DNA of 64,000 bases from Echinostoma caproni (taxonomy: Eukaryota; Platyhelminthes; Trematoda; Plagiorchiida; Echinostomatidae): assembly GCA_900618425.1 (NCBI GenBank), contig UZAN01039575.1:73594-137593 (forward strand), given 5' to 3'. Below the pieces are notes generated by a model. It ran no database searches, had not been told where the DNA came from, and saw only the letters and a list, made by a program, of their open reading frames with translations. Of this stretch, positions 1-12,498 are shown piece by piece. The position numbers were made by a program, and so were the translations under genes. Numbering within the stretch: the first letter of the stretch is position 1; every line of letters starts with the position of its first letter.

Positions 1-1891
1 CTCGATAATGGTAGGGGAAAATGAATCACTGTAGAGCTGGTAAGGTCCTCCCATTGAACGTGTTTTATCTTTTGGTGAATAGATCCAATGTGAACTTATT
101 TACTTTTTTATTCTCCCGTATTTGAGATATCGCAGATATTATTCTTTAGTTTTGCCGTCCTCAATTCTCCAGTTGGTATTAAAGAAACAAATTTAATCAG
201 GTGCACAAGACACGAATTCGAAACACATTCCGAAATTTAAACTTTGAAATAATTCTGTTTTCAAAAGTTCCATCAACTATCGGAAACATCAAATTGGTTT
301 GAGTAATCAGTGGTTTAGAACGACCGTTTCAACTGGGCTGTAGTTGCAATTCCACCAGTATAGGATGATAAACAATGGAAATCCAACTATTAATTCTAGT
401 GGAACTCAATCAGGGTTGCTTCTCTTGCGAAAGAATTTCACTGATAAAGTCATTATTGTACTCTTGTCTTATACTAAGCGTAATTTTGAGAATAACAGGG
501 ACATTTGGCATCATATTCCTTATTCCTAAGAAATTTTGTTCAATTATCTCATAAGTGGGCTTCATATGTTTCTTCCTAATAGAAATAATCAAGTATCAGA
601 GAACTCTTTTTAAAGCAAATTATTATTTGAAACAGTTAAAAGGATTTCAAAAGATTTGACTGAATCACATCAATCTCCGCGAAATTCAACCTGACCATAT
701 CTCAATAAAACCTCCCTGGTTCGTTCCTTGTGCGCTTGGTGCAAAATTGAGTTCTCTATGGATCGGTGTCTAAAAGCGACCCTCAAATATTGTGAATTAT
801 CAAACACCTTAAGGCCACTAATCCAAAAATCGAACGACACGAAAAGTGAAATTTTTTATCTACAACTTATGGCAATTAAAATATGATCGCTGTGAAACTT
901 CAATGGTGTTTCGTTTTGTGGTCTATTATTCATGCTCAATAGCACCAGGGCCTAGTGACCACAAACTTATCAATCTAGATTGCTCTGTCACAGTCCCCGA
1001 TAAAACACTAAAAATGCCTTACACTGGGTCTCCGAAGGATTATTATAAGTCTAATGGAAACCACAGCTGGTTTTCAAGAAGAGAAGTAGAAAGCACTTCT
1101 TTCCAAACAAAATCATCAGCCTCCCATGTTCACACGTACATTTATCGCAGGGGAATGATTATATAAATGAATACAATAGTTTTGGGAGTTTTCTCAGAAC
1201 TGCTTTTGTAACTTGACGTTTCAGTTTGACTGCTTTTAATCATAAATCCATAGATTGTTATTATCCTCTTGAATATAAAGTCGTGCAATCAAAGCTTATA
1301 ATGGAATCTGCCCAGTGCGCGTTCACCCGTTGGGTTCAAATACACCAACCTCCGAGTCGTTGTTCTGATAACCTTTTGACGACTGAAGTCCATTGATGCG
1401 TTTTAGTTAATTGATCATTTAAAAAGTATGATAAATAACTGAGATCTAGTTGCCGAGGTTAAATGCTCTCGAATTTGAAAAAAGAGAATGCGTAAAGCAC
1501 TTTTATAACCATCGGCTGACAAAAATAATGTGGCCGTAATTAAATTCCCCCCCCCCACATGTTGTCCTTGATTTACTCAGCAACAAATCACACTCAAATC
1601 AATGTAGCAAAACAATTTAAATTATACCATCAATAAAACATCGACAATATACGAGTCTTAACGTGTGAAATGTCCATATCAGGTGAATCCTATTGAAAAA
1701 CCAACTGTTTGTAATTTAAGCCGGCTCTGATTCCGGTGAATCTTTAAATTGGTTTTTCAACTAGGAATACAAATTCCTCATATCGTTATCCTACAAATTT
1801 AGCTAAACCCCACGATATTTCTGATGGTCATGTAAAACGGAATATTGGAACCAGATAGAAAGTGCATCTAACGACGTTCCCGTTCACTTAC
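1..1891 (-). other. netrin intron 3' of LE3 (partial); no NTR exon seen
   Basis: Downstream of the LE3 donor no cysteine pattern of an NTR domain is visible in any minus-strand frame, so the intron continues past position 1. It holds a run of Cs near 1547-1557 and an inverted repeat at 1689-1765. The plus-strand frame 846-1166 has no family resemblance. Confidence 0.8.
1689..1765. repeat. inverted repeat with MITE-like form
   Basis: TTGAAAAACCAA at 1693-1704 is the exact reverse complement of TTGGTTTTTCAA at 1749-1760. With flanking CCTA/TAGG the arms extend to 1689-1765 with one extra base on the right. The loop is about 44 bases. It could be a solo miniature inverted-repeat element or just a hairpin. 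Confidence 0.55.
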
Positions 1892-2047
1892 TTCGAATGC
1901 ACGGTTGCTCCGATAGTCGCGTCTGTTTGTAGCCTTGTTGACAACGATTACAAGCCTGTCCGGTCACTCCGGGTTTGCAAGCACATTGTCCGGTGTTTCG
2001 ATCGCATGGTTTGTTCGGTATTGAGCCGATGGGATGGCAGCTACATT
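1892..2047 (-). CDS. netrin exon 3: LE3 module
   Basis: This exon has 156 bases (52 codons), phase 1 at both ends. The acceptor is GTGGCACAG at 2048 and the donor GTAAGTGA starts at 1891. Joined to exon 2B it reads VCI-K-CSCHPIGSIPNKPCDRNTGQCACKPGV in segments, with eight cysteines and the netrin LE3 hallmark GVTGQACNRCQQGYKQTR, ending QPCIR. In netrins this module precedes a short linker and the basic NTR (C345C) domain, so the next exon should encode those. The exon is intact and in agreement with exons 1 and 2B. Confidence 0.96.
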
Positions 2048-4091
2048 CTGTGCCACATTTGATTATCAGCAAAAAAATACGGCATACAGGTGATATGTCA
2101 CTGCGTGATTGTTACGTCATACCAGGACAAACACTTTTCATCAGACGTGCGAAAAATGATCTCCAGGTTCACAGCAAGCAGCGGTTTTAGTGCATAGATC
2201 ACACAGACATGCAAACAGATAACACAGAACGTGAACTGATTGAAAGAGAACAAGTGAGTTGAAACAAAAAGCGGGCTGGCACCGTCGAATTCGTATTTAC
2301 CATTTTCTTACGAACGGTTGCGGGATAAATTGCAACTAAGCCACCTAAATGGGTTGCAGTAAATTTGCTCAAATAGCTTGTTAAAGTTAAAATGAATTAA
2401 ACTGTGAAATCGTAAACTTCTCGGGCAGTCCAGGTAAGTTCATCACCTTACAATGCCGTTATTATTTCAACAGATATTCATAATTTGTTGTTTGTACATG
2501 CCCTTGTTTGAGCCAAATATGATATGAAACTCGATGTGATTATTGATGCACATTTTCGAGTGAATGTGTTGTTTTTGATTTGACTGCAAAGGAAGCTAAA
2601 ACTACTTCATGACCTCGACTTTATTTGGGTTGAATCCTCTGCGAGATTATTTCAGTGGCTTCATGTGTACTTGGCAATGGGATATTTATATATGTTATAT
2701 ATATATATATGTTATTTTGCAAAAGCACAATAGTTCGAGGATCGGTGCATAAAACGTAAATGTCAACATGACACTGTTCCAAATTTTCGTGACTAATTAC
2801 CTAAGCTAAAATTCGAACAGGTCTCTAGGTGTTTACTCCAAACACTCATGTGAATTTGGCTTTTGTTAAATTTTCTTCATTCTGTCTGACGGTTGTAGTC
2901 CGAATAGCCCTGTTATTTTCTTGTGATTCTGCACTCTGTTATACACTCATTTTTCATGCTGTTTAATGGGAGCATTTGCATTTCTTGCGCTGTTCGTTAA
3001 GCGCAGACATTCTATAGAAACTCCTCTTTTTTTTGTCCGTGAGACAATAACTTCAAAATGACCTCTCATAACTTACCGAAAACACTCCCATCGGAAAATC
3101 TTATCATAATTTACCTTCCGAATGTGCGTTACGGATTCCGCTATATAACCGGATCCAATGAGGACAAATTGGAAATTCTTTCATTCACCCGACGTATATA
3201 AGCATTTGGCCGGAGTCATAAAAGTTGTTTAGAAGCGAAAATAATTTCTGGTTGCAGCATGTGAATGGATGCTATTACTGTTCAAATGCTATATACACAC
3301 CGACTTAAAAAATTACCTTATCGAAACACGATGGTACATTCATTCCCGATATGAAAAATCTTATATGAATCAACCTCGTTGCGTAGTACACAAACTCTGA
3401 ACACGCAGAATTAAGCCGTATTGATATTTGGGAGAAGAAGTTGATCATGGCTTGGTTTAGTGTAATGATTAATTTTCAAATTCCATTCTACAACAATATT
3501 TACAATATCTGTTTGTTTACAAAGATCAGAAAACTGGGCAAAACAACCCAAACAATCATAATCCTCTCGTTTGGAAAGACTTTGTGGACTCATGTTTTGT
3601 CGAATCAAACAAGATTTCTCATTCTCGAATCCGAAACGTATTGGAAACCGGTGTGAAATAAATGGTTTTTCATGACATTAGGATAATTGAAATCAGGCCA
3701 TTTTCCCAGTGGCATTGTACAAAATACCGACTCTGACTAATTCAAATATTTGCTGAATCGGATCGGTAATCATTCGAAAAGAGGTTTGACTCCTACCGGC
3801 CACTGCTGGCAAATTCCAACATAATCAAAGGAACTGAAGAATACTGACTTGTTTGCAGCAGGTACTGTCTCGCCACCACGAATTTACGAATCTACTTTGT
3901 ATCAACCACCACCTCAAACTATTCAATTTGTAATCATCGCAAGCCAAAGTTGTCGACAGTACAAACCTAAGGCGTGATTTATTCGCTGCCGTTGGCATAT
4001 AAAGTAATTTCGCATGATCCATAAAACCACTGATCTTTCAAACCTCCATCTCGACTAGAATTATTTTAATACAAGTAAAACTATTGCTTAC
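2048..4091 (-). other. netrin intron between LE2 and LE3 exons
   Basis: This intron runs from the donor GTAAGC at 4091 to the acceptor TGGCACAG ending at 2048, about 2 kb, and is AT-rich. An alternating AT tract lies near 2687-2712. Open frames inside, such as 3825-4022 minus and 3441-3656 plus, have no recognisable domain and are taken as chance. Confidence 0.9.
2687..2712. repeat. AT dinucleotide tract
   Basis: Alternating AT run with one interruption, inside the LE2-LE3 intron. Simple low-complexity DNA. Confidence 0.8.
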
Positions 4092-4280
4092 TTATACAAA
4101 CTTGGTCATGGCTGACAGGTTTTGTCCAGTCCCGATAATAACCGCTGGCACAGTGATGACAACGTCGACCCACTGTATTATGCTGGCAATCTTGGCAAAC
4201 TCCACCACTAGTTTTCATTGACATTAAATAGATTTGTTGTGAGAAAACACACGATGCTGAGTGCAGATTGCAATCACAAC
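4092..4280 (-). CDS. netrin exon 2B: canonical LE2 module
   Basis: This exon has 189 bases (63 codons), phase 1 at both ends. The acceptor is CTCGATTCAG at 4281 and the donor is GTAAGC at 4091. Joined to exon 1 it reads ECK-R-CDCNLHSASCVF and holds all eight LE cysteines. The core MKTSGGVCQDCQHNTVG and the end GYYRDWTKPVSHDQVC match the netrin LE2 signature, in which GYYRD and a KP.(S/T)H tail are typical. In other netrins the LE modules form the rod that contributes to receptor binding. The exon is intact and is the expected constitutive LE2 exon. It begins 696 bases after exon 2A on the transcribed strand. Confidence 0.95.
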
Positions 4281-4788
4281 CTGAATCGAGCAAATGAAAA
4301 TGGTCGTACATTGCACAAGCCAGCATGCAGGCATCATCAGGTCGGATGATAACACAGTGAACAGTAGAAAAAGGAGTTGCGCAGCAGAGGTTGGCGTGTG
4401 ACGACGTAAGACATGCAATAGTCAGTTTACCGTGAGATAACGCACGATTAGGTAGACCCGGATCACGTGAGGAATTGTCGGCATCGATCGAAACACAGTG
4501 AGTGGTTCGGTCAGGATAAATTGTTGTACAGGTACGTACGAAAACAACGGTTAGTAGACAACATTTAGAACACGAAAAGCATAGATAATTGGACAAAACA
4601 TACACAGACTTTGAGATATAGTACACAAAAACATAATCGGTGCACGAGAGACAGAAACGTCCCAAGTTATTGAGGGATGACAACAATGCGAAGCACGAGT
4701 ACGTGGGACAGAAATCACGAAGTCGTTGTCTGTTCACTGTGCAAGCAGTTGGCTCCACAGAGACCTCATNCCACAGAGCCCTCATCCC
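4281..4788 (-). other. spacer between the two LE2-type exons, open in the exon frame
   Basis: Following the exon 2A stop, the minus strand stays open in the same frame from GGG-ATG (4785) straight into exon 2B, about 168 codons. The conceptual product is cysteine-rich (for example CFSCSKCC) but matches no family I know. It contains one N at 4771. By position it is intronic. Either the open frame is chance, or it reflects a longer ancestral or retained exon. No LE, EGF or NTR pattern is visible in it. Confidence 0.5.
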
Positions 4789-4976
4789 TTAAAAAGCCAG
4801 TTCATGGCCCATTGCCACTTGCTTATTGCGCGTGTAATCAGCAATGCATTGATCACAGTTGGGCCCCTCGGTATTGTGACGACAGGCAACACATACCCCA
4901 CCGCTTCGGCCCCCGGTCTGTTTGAACATTTTCACACTGAACACACATTCAGTTGTATGGTTACCACATTGGCAAG
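4789..4976 (-). pseudogene. netrin exon 2A: second LE2-type exon, donor lost, in-frame stop
   Basis: The exon starts after a CAG acceptor in phase 1. Joined to exon 1 it would read ECK-P-CQCGNHTTECVF, a good fit to the netrin LE1-LE2 junction. It keeps LE cysteines 1-7 (CQC, TEC, GVC, VAC, PNC, DQC), the core KQTGGRSGGVC and the box CRHNTEGPNC. The frame stays open for 61 codons. At the point where exon 2B has TTTGTATAA then GTAAGC, this copy has TTTTTAAGGGATGA: cysteine 8 is missing, the donor GT reads GG, and TAA stops the frame at 4791-4789. Its middle (FKQTGGRSGGVC, CRHNT) is closer to vertebrate netrin LE2 than exon 2B is. It may be a decaying duplicate, or a terminal exon giving a protein of about 478 residues with only domain VI, LE1 and most of LE2. 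No AATAAA was spotted in the following 500 bases. Confidence 0.8.
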
Positions 4977-7900
4977 CTGCCGAATGGATTTGTATTTTTT
5001 GCGGTTGATGAAGAAACAGAGCGGTTTTATAGAATGGAAGCATATGTGCGATTATGCACAGCAAATAGTACTACCAAGAATGCATAATATATGGAAAACG
5101 TTCATTAAAAAAATATACTGCCTGAAAAGTTCGACGGGCTTAGCGAACTTCCGTCCAGTTTGGAATCAACGATTTTCTTTGAGTATATTTTAGAGAGAAA
5201 TATCACCTAGGGTAATGATTGATAAAGCGCAATGAATAACATACAGGGCATTTCGGGCTGTCTACGATGCTCGTTGAGAACAGGAGGTAAATTCAGCAGA
5301 AATAATCATTAATTTATTAAAATATATAAAAACCAAGTAAATAATTTGATTAAGGTGTAAATATACGTAGCTTCATCCCATCTGGTAAGCGCACAACTAA
5401 TCAAGAATGACGGTGGCCGGAAGATATTGGTCTTTTTCTCGTCGTTTCACATTGCAGGTGTATCTGAACTTTACAACAACCACTGCTGTCCCCATTGATA
5501 TTTGAAAGACTTCCATATGTCTCGGCTTTTCCATCTGAATAATAAGAGTGCAGTTGTGTTACACCTCGTGAATGAAATCAAACAGATGATTATAATATTT
5601 GTTTTCACCCATAAATAATAAGATCCCGCAAAGAATAGGCAATTCCCCATTAATGTATGAATCAGAACAATGGTGTTCACTCAAATCTGAAAGTGCGAAC
5701 ATTTCAATAGTGGTTAAAACTCGAAAAATGCCAGAAAATTTTAATTATTACTACACGTGCCCGTTTTGATCGGTAAGGTACACGTAACCCTTAGCTACAT
5801 TAAATAACAGTCGTTTTAGATTCTTAAGGTTGAAAATATGCCTGATTGATTTATTGTTCCGGAAAATGTGTATATTTTAGTTTTGAATTAAGTTGATCAG
5901 AGGACGTGAGATATACAACGTGGACAGCTTTTGCGATTGGGAGATTTAATCCGTTGGTAGATGTACCACATACTTCAGACCAACCGTGTTAATTTCTTTA
6001 TTGTTTGTTAAACACAAATATGTTCTAAGTATTTGAAAACGGTTAGCACAGGAGATTAAAGAAAAGACACCTAAGAGAACAGGAGGGAAGTTAATTCACA
6101 AAATTTATTTCATTAGAATAAGGTAAATTACTTGTGAGGATGAAGAAAGAATGGTGTAGATGGATAACACAGCAGTCGTGTGAAATCTAAAAGGGTCATA
6201 GGCCTAAACATCGACTCGTACACAGCCAATGATTGTATTTTCTTAGAGCGTGTTATTCTTTCCAATTTTATATGGGCCCTGTAGTGTTTGACGCGCCTAG
6301 CTACCTGTATTGGTTTGTTAACTTAAATAACCAAAAACTGATTCCGCGTAATTCTGAAACTCACTTCTTTTGCAATTTTCACGCCGAGAAATGTATGTAA
6401 ATTATGGTCTTACCCTTGCATGTGCTTTTTTCTTTCAAAATGAATCTTTCTCTCTGTGATATACATCATATACATTTATCGAATGATCATTCAAAAGCTT
6501 TTTCCCATCGTAAAAGTTTCAAATTTAGGATTTTGCTGGAAATCCTCTGTCTACCTTTCGTCAAATTACAAAATCCCCGTAGAATTCAACTGAATTAACG
6601 TGTCCATTCAAGTGGATATTTGAAATTTTGGAGGGATTAAACTAACTCTCATTCTGCCCTCTCACCTTTCAAAACTTTTCACCTCGTGAGGAAATTTTCA
6701 GTAGAATTCATTGCACTGGGTTGACAACAAAACCACTGGCATTTAAAAACCTAAAACCCGTATACCAAATTTTGAAATGAAATACTGAATGTATGCCGGA
6801 AAGAATTACTACAACTTGAATTTAATGGTACACAGCAGCTATTTCCATTACACATGCTGGCTGCCTGCAAAAATGTTGGTTACATTTACTTTGTGTCCTG
6901 TACTAGGAAAACTAAAGCAAAGCGCAACAGACTAAATCAGAAGGCCCAAAATTGCGAAAAAAATAGACTTTCTCCCGGTTCCAAATCAAACGGAGATGAT
7001 GCATATAAACTACCAGTGACACAAATCAGACTTTTGTACAATGTATCATAACTCTATCAAGTCTCTTCTCAACTTACAACCACTAATTTTTTATTCCATA
7101 ATTATGCCCATGCGTTCAGTTTACTGATTTTTAAGATGTCGGTATCTTTGTTGATCGACTAACGATTGAAATCAAATAATATTTGAAATTTCAAAGCAAA
7201 GGTTGAGTATTTACCATTGTGTCAGACTTGAATAGCATCATATATTAGGGTATAAATTTTTCTTTAGTTAATCTATGTAACCGATGGTTTTATGCCGTTG
7301 AAGATAAACCAATACACTGTTCACTGAGAAGTGAAAATGGATATATTTTTTCTTACCTTTAATGAAGTCAACATTTTCGCCAGTGAAAATACGTGTTCGG
7401 ATCATTAAGCTTGGTTTGCGCAAGTATTACTTAATGATAAACTCTCCGAGTACCGCTCAAGTTTCACGCATGCATTTTTTCCGGAAATGCTGCTGGATTA
7501 TTTCCCCCAAAAATCTCACTTTAGATTACTTTAACTCCACCAGTCTGCAATCTTTCCATACTGCATCAGTCTTCCTGCAGCTCGAAAAAAGGCCACATGA
7601 TTTTCAGTTTATATTTTTTATCTCTCCTTCTCGCATGCCAAAAACTCTCCCCATCTCTGGATTTGACCCTTGCAGAAATCCATTTCACTTCTATCACGTC
7701 AACTTGTCATTTTCTTAGGCAGCTTTTTCGGGTTCCATTGCTTGCATCCAAATTGACTCTCAAAAATGTTTTGCGCTTATTTCCATCACAGATTGGCTTG
7801 TTGATTGGCTGAACTCCTCGAAAGACACATCAGTTGATATGCACATACTGCACCTCGTTCACCATTAGCTAGGGAATCCTGGTGTGCCAGAGTTAGTCTT

Positions 7901-10900
7901 TTACCAACCGCTTATGCTCCCCGGCCTATAGTGAAGCGCTGAATCAGTCTGATTCTCAGTCAATCACCAAACGTTTGGTCGAGCGTAAAGCGTAGCTTGT
8001 CTTTTGACCAACTCGATGTTTTCGCCGCTAAGAAACACACACATTTCCAAACAAATCCACCGATACACCCACATATTGACGGTTTGACTGTCACCCGGGT
8101 TGTGAAACGTAGCACAATTACCGCCCGGGGCTGTGATCTGGAAACGAGCAAATCATCGATCATTTAATGATGCAAATGACTCCCACCCCCGTACCGCGTC
8201 ACCCGTTAACTGCATCCCACATTTAGCCGTAATCACTTTGCTGAACCTATGCATTACCGATTGAGAATAGACGAGTTACAGCCAATATTTCTGGCGCATT
8301 GCTATGGAAATTACACTACGGTCCGCGTAGTTGGTTAAATCGAATAACACGTTTCTGTTCAGTCATGGATTTAAAACAAAGATTAAACAATCCAGAACGA
8401 ACTAATTGACCGGTGACGGTGTGCCTGATTGTGCAAAAATTCATACTTTCAGTAATATGTAAGTAGGTTTAAATGATAGGGCCCTGTATTTGTGCACCTT
8501 TGTAGACTACGTCGAAAGATGGCAATTTATTGGACAAATTTGTTGACAAGAATGCCCATGTGTGGTAGTGATTATTGCTTCTATGATGGAGCACAACGCT
8601 AAACTTTTTACTTTTCCACTCTAATGCACTGGTATATTTATAGGCTTTGTACTGTACAACAAACCAGGTTCGATGAGTAACAATAAACAAGCCTTCTGAC
8701 ACCACTTTTTAAGTCTATTCTCATTATTTTAAGTCCCAATTGTTCTTCTCCATAAATGAATCGACAGTTCGAGTTAGTTCAAAACAAAGTGATTATATTT
8801 TGGTTTTCATTGAGATTTCTCAAAAAGCACAAGAAGTTTGATGAAAAGCCATATGATCAAGGAATCTACATTTTAAAACCTCGTCGGTTATCGACAAAAC
8901 TTCGGGTGCTAATGATGCCCGAAGTACAGAAAATGCGCGGATTTAAATCTGGCGATTCACCCACGTACCTTGTCTTTCAGCACGTGCCTGCTTTTAAGAA
9001 ATTCTCGGAATACTAACCATTATCTTAAACATAAACTAGACTAGACGAACAAAACTCAAAGGTGCAAATATATGTTGCATAATAAGTAGTGTATGAATGA
9101 CTGAACAAAATTTCCCTAAAAGCCCACGACCGGTTTTGCGATTCTTCCCGCTCACCAGGCATGCGTATCGGGTAGTGTTTTGTCGTTTCATTCACATACT
9201 TGTACCCAGGCAATGTATTCTCGTCACCATAACCTCATTTGTAACATTGGGTAAATTCGTTTCGACTGCTCCTTCAAAACCAGTCCCTGAAGATGTAATA
9301 CTATGAATCGCTGTTTTGTAGATGGGTTAGATTCTACTAAGCACAACAAACACGACTTAAGCATCTTTATTGAATATTTTGAAATAAGTAGTATGTGAAA
9401 GCTTGGGTTATATTTCCATTTCCATTTTAATGTGTTAATCTGTTAACCTAGTTTTGCTACAGGCTTAACTGAACAAATCAGCCTATGAAAAGCAAAATCA
9501 ACAGAATTCATTTTACCGCACGGAATAATAATAATAACAATAAGACAACACAGACCCTGACGTGGACGCGATTCACCTTAAATCCTGTTACTGGAATGGT
9601 TCTCGGATGTCATTTTTTATCTAAATACATCTTCTCTTTCGATTTCCTGAATTTTTGTGCTATTTTTTCAGTAAGGTATTCGGGAAAATGCAGACCATAT
9701 ATCAGCAAACCGGATAGCGGGAGAGTAAGAACAGGTTTTCACTAAAGTGTCTGTTTTAAAGAGATTTGAATTGTGCGCTTGTCGAAAAAAATACTTCCAT
9801 TCAAAGCAAACATTTATTCATACGAATTCATTAATAACCAATGCATTTTGTCTGCGATGCAATAACTAACATGTTTGATCGATTACATTGCAATCTAGGA
9901 TCAAAATAAATAATTGATTGAATAGTTTATTTTGACATTTTTGTGTGTGGACACATAATAACTGTAAACCATCGCTGAACGCATCTTCCCAACTAATTTC
10001 AGTGGTCTATGGCTGAATTACTGCATAAGTTTGCACCATATCGGGTAAGGTACAATTATAATGCTATACCAAACCCTATTTTCCCTTACGATATTTTATT
10101 GTTCCGTCGAGATATGAAATCGAGAATCCCTTAAATAAAAGCTAGTCGATCAACCAACATGTTTGGTGTAACGTGACGGATTAGTTAATCCAACCCATCT
10201 TAGTGCCGTTATAGAAATATTACTTTTGTTGTTCTTTTTGTCATAATCTGTTATTGTTTGAAGAAAGAACCGAAACCATCTGTGTTCCTCATTCACCGCT
10301 TGGGGCTGTGATAAGCTTCAATCTTTTTCATGGTTTCCCAGGGAAATACTCGATGCTGTTTCTGCAAAGCAAAGATCAATAATGAGGTGCACTAAGTCAC
10401 GCCTTTCAAATAGAATGACGTTCGAGTGAAGAAATCTCTAACACAGGAATAGATCCATCATTTATCTACGGAAAACTGAAGTGAAATATCACTTCAATTT
10501 TAGTTTATAGAAATCGAAATCACCCGTCGCCAACATTCGTCAACAAAAACATATCCTAATCCCTATTAAAACTTTTATTCATGCCTAACGACCGCGCTTC
10601 ACCGCCCTATTTCGCTCCTCATATCCACAAACAAAAATATCTGAGTGGTTGAACAGGTGTGTTAAGGTCAGGATTTGGAAATCCTTACATTTATCGGCCT
10701 GTTACAGTGAGCGTATCGAACCAGATAAATATTTCCAGTTGACCTCGACAAGAGCTACTTGACGTCAAAAGCATACAAATATGCTGGGCCATTATTCTTG
10801 TTTTTTTGGTAGAAGAATAAATTTATTTCAAAACAATAACTTTTTCGCCTGCTATTTTTCATGCAATTACTTTAAAAAAATTGCCGCGATAAATTACGAT

Positions 10901-11619
10901 AGTGCCATTCACCTCATTTTTCTGTACCAACACTCCCATAGCGTACTCTGTTCAATTCATATGTTAGACAGATGAGTAAAACGTGAAAAGGGTCATAGCA
11001 TGTAGCGAAATTGTGTTAAAGCAACGGCAACCTCTGTAAATAGCTGGAAGAATAAATTACCCATATCAATTTAAACGGCAAACATCTCTTCCAATTTCCG
11101 CCTCTGTCCCGTACATTTTTTTTAATATAGTGCGCTTTATGAGGTACTGGTTAGGATACGCTGAATAGTTCAGCCGTAAATGGGATGATATATTTGATAA
11201 AGACATTCCCACAGATCATTGTCTGAACTGCGTCGTCTGAAGGAGGTAGAGACGAAAGGGGAGTGAAATGCGTGNAGTCATTCTGTCATGTTCACCCAAA
11301 CACACCGATGCACATTCAGAAGGGGCCGCGCGTGTACAACTGTATGAATATGTCACGAATGCATTAGAGTTTTCAACTTCACTCTCACGAGATTTCCGAT
11401 GTTCAAAGCAGGTTACTCGCTTTGATTGTTTGAATAGTTGGGATCGCTGGCGGACATCGAATGAAAAATTGTTGAGGTTTGTGAATGCAACTCAGATCAT
11501 GGTTCACATTAGGCTGTTTGTGTCATTATCTGCAGTAATAGTGAGAATTCCATCGAGCAAAACGGAGCTTTCTTTGCCTTATGTGATGGAACTCAAAAGT
11601 TAGCTGGTCAGAGCCAAAA

Positions 11620-12050
11620 GGATAAATAAAACGCCCAGGCTGGATGCTAGTGAAAGTGATAGTCCTGTCTAGACCGCCAGTGTTGGACAGCTGTTATCCC
11701 GCTTCAAGTGACACGGTGCGTGGTCCGTTCGGAACTACGTACCTGTGAAAAGCTGCCGAAATTGGCCGCCAGTGTCATACCAACCTAACCGCTATCGCAT
11801 TCACACCTCTGGCCTGAAACAGGCAGGACTAATGAAATTTGAGAACAGCTGACCACTGAGGTGATTTCTGCAGGCGAATGCTCGGTAACCACTGCATTTA
11901 CAGTCCATGGTCATTATCATCACCACCACCACCAACAGAACTATCACTAACAGCATTACATGCTTCTTCCTCGATATCCGTGCTACCGGGTGAATGAGCC
12001 AAGGTCCGAGGGACGCAGACCACTCGCATTGTTACAAATTAATGGTCAAG
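11620..12050. repeat. GC-richer block, possible old interspersed repeat
   Basis: This block inside intron 1 is less AT-rich than its surroundings. It includes two related short segments, ACCGCCAGTGTTGGACA near 11671 and GCCGCCAGTGTCATACC near 11764, and a CATCATCACCACCACCACC tract near 11918. No coding domain is recognised. The base composition is the only argument for a repeat, so this is a weak call. Confidence 0.3.
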
Positions 12051-12465
12051 GGGTCACAGGGTTGTGAAAATCCGAATTCATCATCCGTACTGAACGGATT
12101 GTTTGCACACACTTGTGTGCCTATCAAAACGGTACGAGTCAAACCGTCGCACAAGCCAAAAACACTGTAGACTGTTGTCTCGTCTAACGAATTGGATATT
12201 TGCCGTTCGACAACGAATTGAAGTTGTGATTGGTAGTTTGTTTGTTGCGTTGCCGGAAATAATGTGTGTAACAATTAACTGCGCCAAATCCTTCACTTTC
12301 AGCTTACGCTTATATGAATGATTTCGGGTTCAACAGTGAACAAGGTAAGATGAGTATTGTTTACAGAATTACAATGGAACGCGTTTGCGTTTGCGTGTTT
12401 ATTCACCTTGACGGAGCAATGGTTATGAGCTGAAGATAAGGAATACTGAGAGCACGCGCAAGACG

Positions 12466-12498
12466 ATAATAATAATATAATAATAATAATATAATAGA
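12466..12498. repeat. AAT trinucleotide microsatellite
   Basis: Imperfect (ATA/AAT)n run in intron 1. Confidence 0.85.

Noticed and set aside
846..1166. 106-codon plus-strand frame as a possible gene, or the region as the netrin NTR exon
   Set aside because: Wrong strand for netrin, and no NTR cysteine pattern in any minus frame.
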